A stretch of DNA of 11,867 nucleotides from CAYJAD01 sp964372165. GTDB lineage: Bacteria > Desulfobacterota > Desulfovibrionia > Desulfovibrionales > Desulfovibrionaceae. The stretch spans positions 1-11,867 of the forward strand of contig CAYJPT010000070.1 in assembly GCA_964372165.1 (NCBI GenBank). Direction: 5' to 3'. The position numbers and the translations under genes are program-made. A model generated the notes under the pieces. The model was given only the letters and a program-made list of their open reading frames with translations, made no database searches and was not told the DNA's origin. Positions 1 to 7,001 of the stretch are shown piece after piece; position 1 is the stretch's first letter; the number at the start of each line of letters is the position of its first letter.

Positions 1-6
1 CTCCAT

Positions 7-39
7 AAGACTGCGCACAATGAATTGTGCAGGAGTCTT
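7..39. repeat. Palindromic intergenic repeat, copy 1
   Basis: An imperfect hairpin: outer arms AAGACT (7-12) and AGTCTT (34-39), inner arms GCACAA (15-20) and TTGTGC (25-30), a TGAA loop and a small 2x3 internal loop. Its reverse complement shares its first 21 bases with the palindrome at 10456-10491, so it belongs to a repeat family in opposite orientation. It may also terminate a gene lying left of the window, but only a short T run follows it, so that role is unproven. Confidence 0.65.
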
Positions 40-91
40 TCAATACAACTAGACAAATGGTATGCAGTGCAAAAAACAATGCGCTCATTCC

Positions 92-121
92 TTGACAATT
101 TGGTGAATTTTATACCATAAT
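92..121 (+). promoter_or_regulatory. Predicted sigma70-type promoter of ileS
   Basis: TTGACA at 92-97 (perfect -35) is followed after 18 bp by CATAAT at 116-121 (5 of 6 matches to the -10). Transcription would start near 127-129 and give a leader of about 115 nt before the ileS ATG. That leader contains the 38-bp repeat end at 172-209. No better promoter is visible in bases 1-241. This is a sequence match only. Confidence 0.55.
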
Positions 122-171
122 GTGAGATTACATGGCGAAAAAAATTTTTCTATTTTTATTAGCAAATTATG

Positions 172-209
172 TTTTTTGACTTGTTGATTTAATCAGCGTT
201 TCCTTAAAT
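172..209 (-). repeat. 38-bp end of the dispersed repeat element, copy A
   Basis: This 38-bp stretch is the reverse complement of 3828-3865 with one mismatch (37 of 38). It ends in GCGTTTCCTTAA, the terminal motif of the element at 3830-4021. No clear matching opposite end is seen in 1-171, so it looks like a solo end or a decayed or deleted copy. It lies inside the predicted ileS leader, 32 bp before the start codon, and could affect leader folding. Confidence 0.8.
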
Positions 210-241
210 CTAAATGATATTTTTTCCACTTGGAGATAGCA

Positions 242-3094
242 ATGAGTGATTATAAAAAAAGTCTTAATCTACCTGCAACCCGCTTTCCAATGAAGGCAAA
301 CTTAGTTCAACGTGAACCTGAAATGCTAAAGCATTGGGATAAAATTGATGTGTACTCGCTCATGGTTCAATCTTCTGGAAGCAAGGGAAGTTACGTACTA
401 CACGATGGACCACCTTATGCCAATGGGCATATTCATATGGGTACAGCCTTAAATAAAATCCTTAAAGACATAATTGTAAAATCACAAAACATGCAAGGCT
501 TTGCCGCAAATTATGTGCCTGGTTGGGACTGTCATGGCTTGCCTATTGAGCTTAAAGTTGAGCATGAGCTTGGTGAAAAGAAAAAATCTCTTCCGGCCCA
601 TATCGTTCGCAAAGAATGCCGCAAGTATGCTGAAAAATGGATAAATATTCAACGTAAAGAGTTTAAACGCCTTGGAGTATTTGGCACTTGGGAAAAACCA
701 TATATGAGCATGGACCCAGGATACGAATCAGCCACTGCCCACGCTTTGGCTGATGTTTCAAATGAAGGTAATTTAGCTCGTAGCAAAAAACCTATTTATT
801 GGTGTTGTTCTTGCCACACGGCTTTGGCAGAAGCAGAGGTAGAATATGCTGACCACGTTTCACCTTCTATTTTTGTACGTTTTCCGCTAAATGACACCGG
901 CTTACAAAATATTTTTCCGCAAACTGCCTCTAAGCAAAGCTACATTGTTATTTGGACTACAACGCCATGGACAATTCCTAATAACATGGGAATAACCATA
1001 CATAGTGAGTATATTTATGCACTTGTTGAGGTTGATAATGAATATTACATCCTTGCAAAAGACTTAGTTGAAGATTGTGCAAAAAACTTTGAATGGTCAA
1101 ACTACCAAATTGTAAACGAAGCTGCAGGATCAGCATTTGAAGGGCTTAAAGCAACACATCCTCTATACGACCGCCCATCACCCATTGGATTAGGTGACCA
1201 TGTTACGCTAGATGCCGGTACAGGCTGTGTACACTGCGCACCGGGGCATGGACGAGAAGATTATGAAATGGGCTTAAAATATGGCTTGGATATATATTCT
1301 CCTTTAGATGATGCAGGGCGCTATTTAGATAGTGTACAGTTTTTTGCCGGGTTAACTATATTTGAAGCCAACCCTAAGGTGGTTGAAAAACTACAAGAAG
1401 TTGGCAATTTACTGGCCCATAGTAAAATTAGCCACTCTTACCCACATTGTTGGCGTTGTAAAGAACCTGTAATTTTCCGTGCTACAACGCAATGGTTCAT
1501 TAGCATGGATAAAAATGCTTTGCGCAAACGTGCCCTTGAGGCCATACGCAACAAGGTGCAATGGATTCCAACATGGGGCGAGGAGCGCATATACAATATG
1601 ATAGAGTTTCGTCCTGACTGGTGCATATCACGTCAACGTCAATGGGGTGTGCCCATTATGGCTTTGCTTTGTACATCTTGTGGTGAAGCGTGGCACGATG
1701 CAGCCTGGATGCATAACATGGCTGATCGCTTTGCAAGTCACGCTACAGGTTGTGATTACTGGTATGAAACTGACATAGCTGATATTGTTCCAAAGGATTT
1801 AACTTGCCCTCATTGCCAAGGCAATAATTGGAAAAAAGAAACTGACATTTTAGACGTGTGGTTTGACTCAGGCACAAGTTTTGCCGCTGTGGTAGAAAAA
1901 CGAGAAGAATGTCACTTTCCTGCTGACCTATATTTAGAAGGTTCAGACCAACACCGAGGTTGGTTTCACTCCTCCTTACTTGCAGCTGTAGCTACACGCA
2001 ATACACCACCATATAAAGCTGTTTTGACTCATGGTTATGTTGTTGATGGGCATGGACGTAAGATGTCAAAATCCATTGGTAATGTTATTGCACCACAAGA
2101 ATTAATAGATAAATTTGGTGCTGAAATAATTAGACTTTGGGTTTCATCAGTAGAATATCGTGAAGATATACGTATCTCCGATGAAATTTTAAATCGCCTT
2201 GTAGATGCATACCGCAGAATACGCAATACTTGCCGTTATCTCCTTGGTAATATAAATGATATTAGCCCAGAGCAACTTATACCTGTTGCTGATATGGAAT
2301 CACTTGACAGACATGCCCTCAATGTGGTGGCAAAAGCACACATACGCATGCAAGATGCATATGCAACTTTTGAGTTTCATAAGATTTTCCATACCTTGCA
2401 CAACCTTTGCACTACTGATCTTTCAGCAAACTACTTAGATATATTAAAAGATCGCCTCTACGCATCAGCAAGTAATAGCCAAGAGCGTCGCTCAGCTCAA
2501 ACCGCTCTTTGGTATATTTTAGGCTTAATTGTACGCAATATGGCACCTATTTTAAGCTTCACAGCCGAGGAAGTTTACAGCTTTGCGCCAGAAAACTTAC
2601 GCGGTGATGATAAAAACACTGTATTTGCTTTATCCGCTATAGATGCTGAAATTCTTAAACAGAACAATTATTTATTGAGCGAAGATCAATGCACACAGTG
2701 GGACAAACTTTTTACTGTTCGCGCTGCCATAATACGTGCCATTGAGCCTTTACGTCAGGCAGGTGATATAGGGCACTCTCTTGATACAAAAATTACCCTG
2801 TATATAACTCAAGACTTACATGATACATTCAAAAATCTGTTGAAAAATGTTGATGAAGAAATGCGTGCAATTTGTATTGTATCACAATTTAGTGTGGCAG
2901 ATTTTGCAGCAGCACCTAAGGATGTCATTATTTCGGAAGACCTGGAAAAGGTAGCCATATTGGTTGAGCGTGCTCAAGGTGAAAAGTGCGAAAGATGCTG
3001 GATTTATAGCACTGAACTTGCTAGTGATGCAAAACACCCAACACTTTGCCCTCGCTGCACTAAGGTAATGAATTTGGAGAACCATGCGCTATAA
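242..3094 (+). CDS. ileS: Isoleucine--tRNA ligase (IleRS)
   Basis: Class Ia aminoacyl-tRNA synthetase that charges tRNA(Ile) with isoleucine in the cytoplasm and edits mischarged valine. The 950-aa product has the family order. The HIGH-type motif is at H65-T68 within PPYANGHIHMGT, and the CP1 editing region carries TTTPWTIPNN. WCISRQRQWGVP leads into the catalytic core, followed by DVWFDSG and the KMSKS loop at residues 607-611. A C-terminal zinc ribbon has CERC at 916-919 and CPRC at 936-939. A second four-Cys insertion (CTSC and CPHC, before DVWFDSG) also looks zinc-binding, as in several bacterial IleRS. The ATG at 242 is chosen because GGAG at 232-235 sits 6 bp upstream; an in-frame TTG at 230 lies too close to that site. 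Length is close to the E. coli enzyme (about 940 aa). The 3' end overlaps lspA by 11 bp, so the genes are probably co-transcribed. Confidence 0.97.
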   Translation: MSDYKKSLNLPATRFPMKANLVQREPEMLKHWDKIDVYSLMVQSSGSKGSYVLHDGPPYANGHIHMGTALNKILKDIIVKSQNMQGFAANYVPGWDCHGLPIELKVEHELGEKKKSLPAHIVRKECRKYAEKWINIQRKEFKRLGVFGTWEKPYMSMDPGYESATAHALADVSNEGNLARSKKPIYWCCSCHTALAEAEVEYADHVSPSIFVRFPLNDTGLQNIFPQTASKQSYIVIWTTTPWTIPNNMGITIHSEYIYALVEVDNEYYILAKDLVEDCAKNFEWSNYQIVNEAAGSAFEGLKATHPLYDRPSPIGLGDHVTLDAGTGCVHCAPGHGREDYEMGLKYGLDIYSPLDDAGRYLDSVQFFAGLTIFEANPKVVEKLQEVGNLLAHSKISHSYPHCWRCKEPVIFRATTQWFISMDKNALRKRALEAIRNKVQWIPTWGEERIYNMIEFRPDWCISRQRQWGVPIMALLCTSCGEAWHDAAWMHNMADRFASHATGCDYWYETDIADIVPKDLTCPHCQGNNWKKETDILDVWFDSGTSFAAVVEKREECHFPADLYLEGSDQHRGWFHSSLLAAVATRNTPPYKAVLTHGYVVDGHGRKMSKSIGNVIAPQELIDKFGAEIIRLWVSSVEYREDIRISDEILNRLVDAYRRIRNTCRYLLGNINDISPEQLIPVADMESLDRHALNVVAKAHIRMQDAYATFEFHKIFHTLHNLCTTDLSANYLDILKDRLYASASNSQERRSAQTALWYILGLIVRNMAPILSFTAEEVYSFAPENLRGDDKNTVFALSAIDAEILKQNNYLLSEDQCTQWDKLFTVRAAIIRAIEPLRQAGDIGHSLDTKITLYITQDLHDTFKNLLKNVDEEMRAICIVSQFSVADFAAAPKDVIISEDLEKVAILVERAQGEKCERCWIYSTELASDAKHPTLCPRCTKVMNLENHAL

Positions 3095-3566
3095 AATTGT
3101 TCTTGGTATTGCAAGTGTAGTCATTATCCTTGACCAGCTTAGCAAGTGGTGGGCTGTAACAACTGTTCCTTTGCACCGCTCCATAACTGTTATACAAGGT
3201 TTTTTTGACTTAGTTAATATTCGCAATCGAGGTGCAGCCTTTGGTTTTTTAAACCGTTCTGACATTGAGTGGCAATTTTGGCTCTTTGTGGTGGCAACAC
3301 TTATTGCTATTGTTGCAATATTTTTACTTTTACGTAGTTCAAAGCATGATAAATTACTTTTTTATGGTTTAGGTTTGATTCTTGGTGGAGCTTTAGGTAA
3401 TTTTATTGATAGGTTACGCCAACGTGCTGTTATTGACTTTTTAGATTTTTACATAGGTAGTTGGCATTGGCCTGCCTTTAATGTGGCTGATATTGCCATA
3501 TGCATAGGTGCTTTTTTAACCTGTGTTGCCATGTATTTAAGCGGAAAAAAGGAGCAAAAATCATAA
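3084..3566 (+). CDS. lspA: Lipoprotein signal peptidase (signal peptidase II)
   Basis: Inner-membrane aspartyl protease that removes signal peptides from lipidated prolipoproteins. The 160-aa protein has about four hydrophobic segments. Family motifs visible are D17 in the first helix (LDQLSKWW), NRGAAFGF, and the catalytic pair D109 (GNFIDRL) and D136 (FNVADIAI). Length matches the family. GGAG at 3076-3079 lies just before the ATG, inside the 3' end of ileS, and the 11-bp overlap suggests translational coupling. The ileS-lspA pairing is common in Proteobacteria and relatives. A possible local substrate is the CpoB-like lipoprotein downstream, but LspA serves all lipoproteins. Confidence 0.97.
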   Translation: MRYKIVLGIASVVIILDQLSKWWAVTTVPLHRSITVIQGFFDLVNIRNRGAAFGFLNRSDIEWQFWLFVVATLIAIVAIFLLLRSSKHDKLLFYGLGLILGGALGNFIDRLRQRAVIDFLDFYIGSWHWPAFNVADIAICIGAFLTCVAMYLSGKKEQKS

Positions 3567-3811
3567 TGGTGGCTTCATTACTATGGTGGCAGTGGTTGAT
3601 ATTAATTCTACCAATTTTGCCTAATTTATGGTCTATATGGCACGTGCGTAGCCACTATTTTGCTGATGAGCAGCAAAAATCTCTTTGGTTTTTATTGGCT
3701 ATATTTATTCCGGTGATTGGTGGTATTGCCTATATTTTAATTGGTAGAAAAAAGGCTAGTAAAACTCCTTTACAACAAGACCATTCCCCATGTAATAAGG
3801 ACGAAAGTTAA
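3566..3811 (+). CDS. Small PLDc_N-like two-helix membrane protein
   Basis: An 81-aa protein with two hydrophobic segments: residues about 3-20 (LLWWQWLILILPILPNLW) and about 40-58 (FLLAIFIPVIGGIAYILIG). A charged linker lies between them and there is a short polar Lys-containing tail. The spacing, with Trp/Leu, then IP-x-IGGIAY, then GRKK, fits the PLDc_N domain (the N-terminal membrane module of cardiolipin synthases, also found alone in small proteins of unknown role). No phospholipase HKD motif is present, so no enzymatic function is claimed. The ATG at 3566 overlaps the lspA stop (TAATG), with AAAGGAG about 11 bp upstream; a longer reading from 3500 lies within lspA and is unlikely. Probably translated by coupling to lspA. 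Confidence 0.75.
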   Translation: MVASLLWWQWLILILPILPNLWSIWHVRSHYFADEQQKSLWFLLAIFIPVIGGIAYILIGRKKASKTPLQQDHSPCNKDES

Positions 3812-3827
3812 CATACAAACAAGGCTT

Positions 3828-3865
3828 ATTTAAGGAAACGCTGATTAAATCAGCAAGTCAAAAAA
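3828..3865 (+). repeat. 38-bp end of the dispersed repeat element, copy B
   Basis: Matches the reverse complement of 172-209 at 37 of 38 positions; the sole difference is G at 3853 against A. It forms the left end of the larger hairpin element at 3830-4021. The two copies point in opposite directions and bracket ileS, lspA and the PLDc_N-like gene. Similarity stops after 3865. Confidence 0.85.
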
Positions 3866-4021
3866 TATACTGTACGTTTCCTTACAAAGTAGGCAATTGT
3901 GCCTACTTTGCACGCCGAATGAGAGCAAAAAACCACGTTTTTTTTACGTCTCACAGGGCGAATGAAGGCAATGTGCCTTTCTGATTTATTCTGCTTGCAG
4001 AATAAATCAGCATTTCCTTAA
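3830..4021. mobile_element. 192-bp multi-hairpin element with terminal inverted repeats (MITE-like)
   Basis: The ends are inverted copies, TTAAGGAAACGCTGATT on the left and TTAAGGAAATGCTGATT read inward from the right, matching at 16 of 17. Between them almost every base falls in a hairpin. Arms 3831-3840 pair with 3875-3884. A perfect 11-bp stem is 3885-3895 with 3900-3910 (loop ATTG). A long interrupted stem spans 3913-3960 (CGCC, TGAGA and A6 against T6, TCTCA and GGCG). A 6-bp stem is 3965-3970 with 3974-3979. A perfect 13-bp stem is 3981-3993 with 3998-4010 (loop CTTG). There is no coding potential. Structure and ends suit a non-autonomous miniature element; a TTAA duplication at each edge is possible but cannot be separated from the repeat itself. 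It occupies the gap between the PLDc_N-like gene and the CpoB-like gene, and could instead be an RNA-level processing or termination element. Confidence 0.65.
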
Positions 4022-4051
4022 GACATAGTATCTTAGAAAAAGGTGAACATT

Positions 4052-4897
4052 ATGCAAAAAAAATCTGTACTAATTATCGCAGGCTGTTTAATGCTATTTA
4101 GTGTTGGATGCGCTAAACAAAATGATTATGACACATTACAACAGCAAGTTAGCACACAAAACCAGCAATTACGTCAATTACAACCAGGTATGGCTGACAC
4201 TTGGTCACAATTACAAGCCATGCGCCAAGAGTTAAACGCAATTAAAGGGCAATTAGATGATCTTAATGCTATGGGTGGCGCAAAGAACTTGGTAGATACA
4301 GTAAATAGACATGACGCTGCTTTAAGACAAGTTGAAAGATCTCTTGCTTTAAACCTAAATCTTGATGCGCCCATGATGAACTCAATGAACGCAATGGACA
4401 CAATGTCACCAGGCGGTATTGGTAGTGATGGTGTATACAGAGAAGGTGGCATAGCTAATAGTGGCACTATGACCCTAACCCCTACTCCACCACAACCACC
4501 ACTTGCACAAGCTCCAGAAACTGACATGGCAACTGCCTTGTATAATGCCGGCATTACAGCTTTTAATGCTCGTCAATATACACAAGCCCAGCGTTCATTC
4601 AGTGATTTTACAAAAAATTACCCGCAAAATCCACAAGTTGGTAATGCATGGTATTATGTAGGTGAGTGTTACTTCCAATTAAATAAATTTTCTGATGCAG
4701 CTCTAGCTTATGATAAAGTAATTACACAATATCCCAAAAGCCCCACTGTACCTGGTGCATATTTAAAGCAAGGCATTTGCTTTAGTAAACTTGGGCAAAA
4801 AGCAGCAGCAACTGCACGTTTGCAAGAGTTAATAAAGAAATACCCAACTTCTGTTGAAGCATCTCGCGCAAAAACATTTTTACAAACAAACCGTTAA
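4052..4897 (+). CDS. cpoB: CpoB/YbgF-like TPR lipoprotein
   Basis: A 281-aa envelope protein. Residues 1-20 form a lipoprotein-type signal peptide (KK, a hydrophobic stretch, then FSVGC with Cys20 as the predicted lipidated residue; the lipobox is imperfect, with Ser at -3). Residues about 25-110 are Gln- and Leu-rich and likely form a coiled coil. A Met/Gly/Pro-rich linker covers about 110-160. From about 164 onward come TPR-like helices (ALYNAGITAFNARQYTQAQ, AWYYVGECYFQLNKFSDAALAY, AYLKQGICFSKLGQ). This order is that of YbgF/CpoB, which in E. coli works with the Tol-Pal system to coordinate outer-membrane constriction and PBP1B. No tol or pal genes lie in the window, and E. coli CpoB is soluble rather than lipidated, so the exact role is inferred. 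The ATG at 4052 is preferred over GTG at 4043 because AAAGGTG (4039-4045) sits about 7 bp upstream of it. Confidence 0.8.
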   Translation: MQKKSVLIIAGCLMLFSVGCAKQNDYDTLQQQVSTQNQQLRQLQPGMADTWSQLQAMRQELNAIKGQLDDLNAMGGAKNLVDTVNRHDAALRQVERSLALNLNLDAPMMNSMNAMDTMSPGGIGSDGVYREGGIANSGTMTLTPTPPQPPLAQAPETDMATALYNAGITAFNARQYTQAQRSFSDFTKNYPQNPQVGNAWYYVGECYFQLNKFSDAALAYDKVITQYPKSPTVPGAYLKQGICFSKLGQKAAATARLQELIKKYPTSVEASRAKTFLQTNR

Positions 4898-4900
4898 AAT

Positions 4901-5350
4901 ATGACTACACATTCTACACCAGACAATAATGTGTGCAAAGAGGTACGTTTAACTTTTGCACCTGATATTTCCAACGAACCTGTTGTTTGTCAGCTTGTGC
5001 GCGATTATGATATTTTCTTCAATATCTTAAAAGCACAAATTGGACCACGCAAAGAAGGTAACCTCACTCTTGAACTTATTGGTGCAGCCCAAGATATTGA
5101 GCGCGGCATTGCTTACCTTAAAGAACGTGGAGTAAAAGTAGTTGGATTGAACCAAAAAATTAGCTTTCATGAAGAGCTTTGCATGCATTGTGGTATGTGC
5201 ACATCTGTATGTAAAGTAGATGCACTGTACGTTGATAAAAATTCTCGCCTAACTCAATTTGTTCTTGATCGCTGTATTAGCTGTGGTCTTTGTACAAAGG
5301 TCTGCCCTGTGGGAGCCATGCAAAAGGATGAAGAATATAAAACAATGTAA
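4901..5350 (+). CDS. NIL-domain protein with two [4Fe-4S] ferredoxin motifs
   Basis: A 149-aa cytoplasmic protein. Residues about 12-85 form an ACT-like NIL domain (VRLTFAPDISNEPVVCQLVR, then the GNLTLELIGAAQDIERGIAYL stretch). They are followed by two ferredoxin motifs: C94, C97, C100, C104 and C125, C128, C131, C135-Pro, each CxxCxxCxxxC and expected to bind one [4Fe-4S] cluster. In sulfate reducers and methanogens such fusions are seen near sulfur and methionine metabolism, since NIL was named for its presence in methionine ABC transporter ATPases. Some family members are tied to homocysteine formation, but that link is family knowledge and nothing here confirms it. It starts 3 bp after the CpoB-like stop with no Shine-Dalgarno, so coupled translation is likely. 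A terminator follows. Confidence 0.88.
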   Translation: MTTHSTPDNNVCKEVRLTFAPDISNEPVVCQLVRDYDIFFNILKAQIGPRKEGNLTLELIGAAQDIERGIAYLKERGVKVVGLNQKISFHEELCMHCGMCTSVCKVDALYVDKNSRLTQFVLDRCISCGLCTKVCPVGAMQKDEEYKTM

Positions 5351-5388
5351 TAATGCGTAGCACATTGAATTATGAAATATTAATACAT

Positions 5389-5426
5389 AAAAAATCCCTT
5401 TACACATTGTATAAAGGGATTTTTTT
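5389..5426. terminator. Bidirectional intrinsic terminator between convergent genes
   Basis: The stem ATCCCTTTA (5394-5402) pairs with TAAAGGGAT (5412-5420). A run of A lies on the left (5389-5394) and seven T on the right (5420-5426), with a 9-nt loop. The tracts on both sides let it act for the plus-strand NIL-ferredoxin gene and for the minus-strand ugd gene ending at 5493. Confidence 0.88.
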
Positions 5427-5492
5427 AATTAATTACAAATATTAATTTAACACTAATATTTTTATACGCTTATTGCAATTTTAAGAAATTTG

Positions 5493-6827
5493 CTAACTAC
5501 TCTTTCTACCAACAGAAAAATAAGCAAAACCTCTTTCAGCCATTTGCTGTGGTGAGTACAAGTTACGTCCATCAAAAATGATAGGCGCAGTTAGCAAATC
5601 TTTTAAGCGTGTAAAATCTGGATTACGGAATTGATTCCACTCAGTTGCTACCAATAAGGCTTGGGCATTTTCGCAAGCTTTATATTGATTATCCACAATT
5701 TCAACACGTGGATTTTGGGCTAATATTTCACCAGCCTTTTCGTGTGCAACTGGATCATAAGCACGAATATTCATGCCCATGTCTGTTAATTCTTTGATAA
5801 TTGTCAAAGAAGCAGCTTCACGCATATCATCAGTATTGGCCTTAAATGCAAGTCCCCAAATGGCAAGAGTTTTACCTTCAACGCCACCTTGTGGTGCAAA
5901 GTAGTCCATAACACGCTTAGCCATGCTTCTTTTTTGTCTTGCGTTAACGCTTTCAACAGCGTTTAATAACTCAGGAGTTACACCAGCAGCATTGGAGGTA
6001 TGGATTAAGGCTTTCACGTCCTTTGGAAAGCATGAACCACCATAGCCAAGGCCAGGGTAAATAAATTGATAGCCAATACGTGAATCAGATCCAATCCCCA
6101 TGCGCACATCACGCACATCAGCATCTACTTGTTCACATATAGTTGCAATTTCATTGATAAAAGAAATTTTTGTAGCCAACATGCAGTTAGCAGCATATTT
6201 TGTCATTTCTGCACTGCGAACGCCCATAACTAAGATTTTACCTTGTGTGCGAACAAAAGGAGCATACAATTCACGCATTGTATTAGCAGCTTTTTCAGAA
6301 GCAGTTCCGATAACTACACGGTCTGGCTTCATAAAATCTATAATTGCGTCGCCTTCTTTCAAAAATTCTGGGTTAGATACAACTTCGTATGCAATATTAG
6401 TTTCACGCTCAACCAATTCTTTTTCAATTAAAGAACTAACCATATCAGCAGTACCAACTGGTACAGTTGATTTATCTACAATAACTAGTTCATGTTTCAT
6501 GTATTTACCAATATCACTGGCAACACTTTCAACATAGCGCAAATCACAAGAGCCATCATCACCTGAAGGTGTGCCAACACAAATAAAGACAACTTCAGCC
6601 TTTTCAAGTCCTTCTTGCAAAGATGTTGTAAACACAAGGCGACCATCTGCACGGCTACGTTGTACCATATCTTCAAGGCCAGGCTCAAAAATATGAACAT
6701 AACCATTATTTAATCTATCAACAATGTTAGCGTTTACATCAACACACACTACACTGTTTCCCATCTCCGCAAAACATGCTGCGCTTACAAGCCCAACATA
6801 ACCAGTACCTACAATACAAAGATTCAT
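5493..6827 (-). CDS. ugd: UDP-glucose 6-dehydrogenase
   Basis: Oxidises UDP-glucose twice with NAD+ to UDP-glucuronate, a precursor of capsule, LPS and exopolysaccharide sugars. The 444-aa protein starts with the Rossmann motif GTGYVGL (residues 7-13). It carries VGTPSG, STVPVGT and NPEFLKEGDAI, a central helix with K210 (MTKYAANCMLATKISFINE), and the catalytic cysteine C266 in GGSCFPKD. The C-terminal UDP-binding domain contains WGLAFKANTDDMREA. All key residues are present and the length is normal. The ATG at 6827 has GAGGGA (6836-6831 on the minus strand) about 3 bp upstream. It stands alone on the minus strand, divergent from nnr and convergent with the NIL-ferredoxin gene, so it is probably transcribed singly. 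It could act on a related nucleotide sugar, but the match to UDP-glucose enzymes is strong. Confidence 0.95.
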   Translation of the reverse strand: MNLCIVGTGYVGLVSAACFAEMGNSVVCVDVNANIVDRLNNGYVHIFEPGLEDMVQRSRADGRLVFTTSLQEGLEKAEVVFICVGTPSGDDGSCDLRYVESVASDIGKYMKHELVIVDKSTVPVGTADMVSSLIEKELVERETNIAYEVVSNPEFLKEGDAIIDFMKPDRVVIGTASEKAANTMRELYAPFVRTQGKILVMGVRSAEMTKYAANCMLATKISFINEIATICEQVDADVRDVRMGIGSDSRIGYQFIYPGLGYGGSCFPKDVKALIHTSNAAGVTPELLNAVESVNARQKRSMAKRVMDYFAPQGGVEGKTLAIWGLAFKANTDDMREAASLTIIKELTDMGMNIRAYDPVAHEKAGEILAQNPRVEIVDNQYKACENAQALLVATEWNQFRNPDFTRLKDLLTAPIIFDGRNLYSPQQMAERGFAYFSVGRKSS

Positions 6828-6870
6828 GAATCCCTCAAAATAATAAATTTTTAATTATTCAAAAGACAAC

Positions 6871-6937
6871 AGCATTAACTACCTACACTAAACCAATATT
6901 TTTATTACTAAAAACTCTTGACGTGCAAGTTAATGCT
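6871..6937. promoter_or_regulatory. Paired 10-bp inverted motif in divergent ugd/nnr spacer
   Basis: AGCATTAACT at 6871-6880 and its exact reverse complement AGTTAATGCT at 6928-6937 lie 47 bp apart in the 174-bp spacer between the divergent ugd and nnr genes. The second arm also lies within a looser dyad (TTGA, CAAG, CTTG, TCAA; 6918-6944). A TTGACG at 6918-6923 could serve as a -35 for nnr, but no good -10 follows at the right distance. The pair may be an operator; no regulator is identified. Confidence 0.3.
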
Positions 6938-7001
6938 TGTTCAAATAACACATACGAGAGGACATACTATACATTATTAACTTTTTACGCAATGGAAGAA
7001 T

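Noticed and set aside
128..241. T-box or other riboswitch in the ileS leader
   Set aside because: No specifier-loop, T-box core or antiterminator is visible, and the leader is mainly AT-rich sequence plus the repeat end.
3885..3910. Perfect 11-bp hairpin as terminator of the ileS-lspA unit
   Set aside because: No T run follows on either side; it fits better as an internal stem of the 192-bp element.
4174..4554. 126-aa minus-strand open frame
   Set aside because: Antisense to the linker and coiled-coil part of the CpoB-like gene; low-complexity, with no family match recognised.
6100..6537. 145-aa plus-strand frame inside ugd
   Set aside because: Antisense shadow of a well-conserved enzyme with all its motifs on the minus strand.
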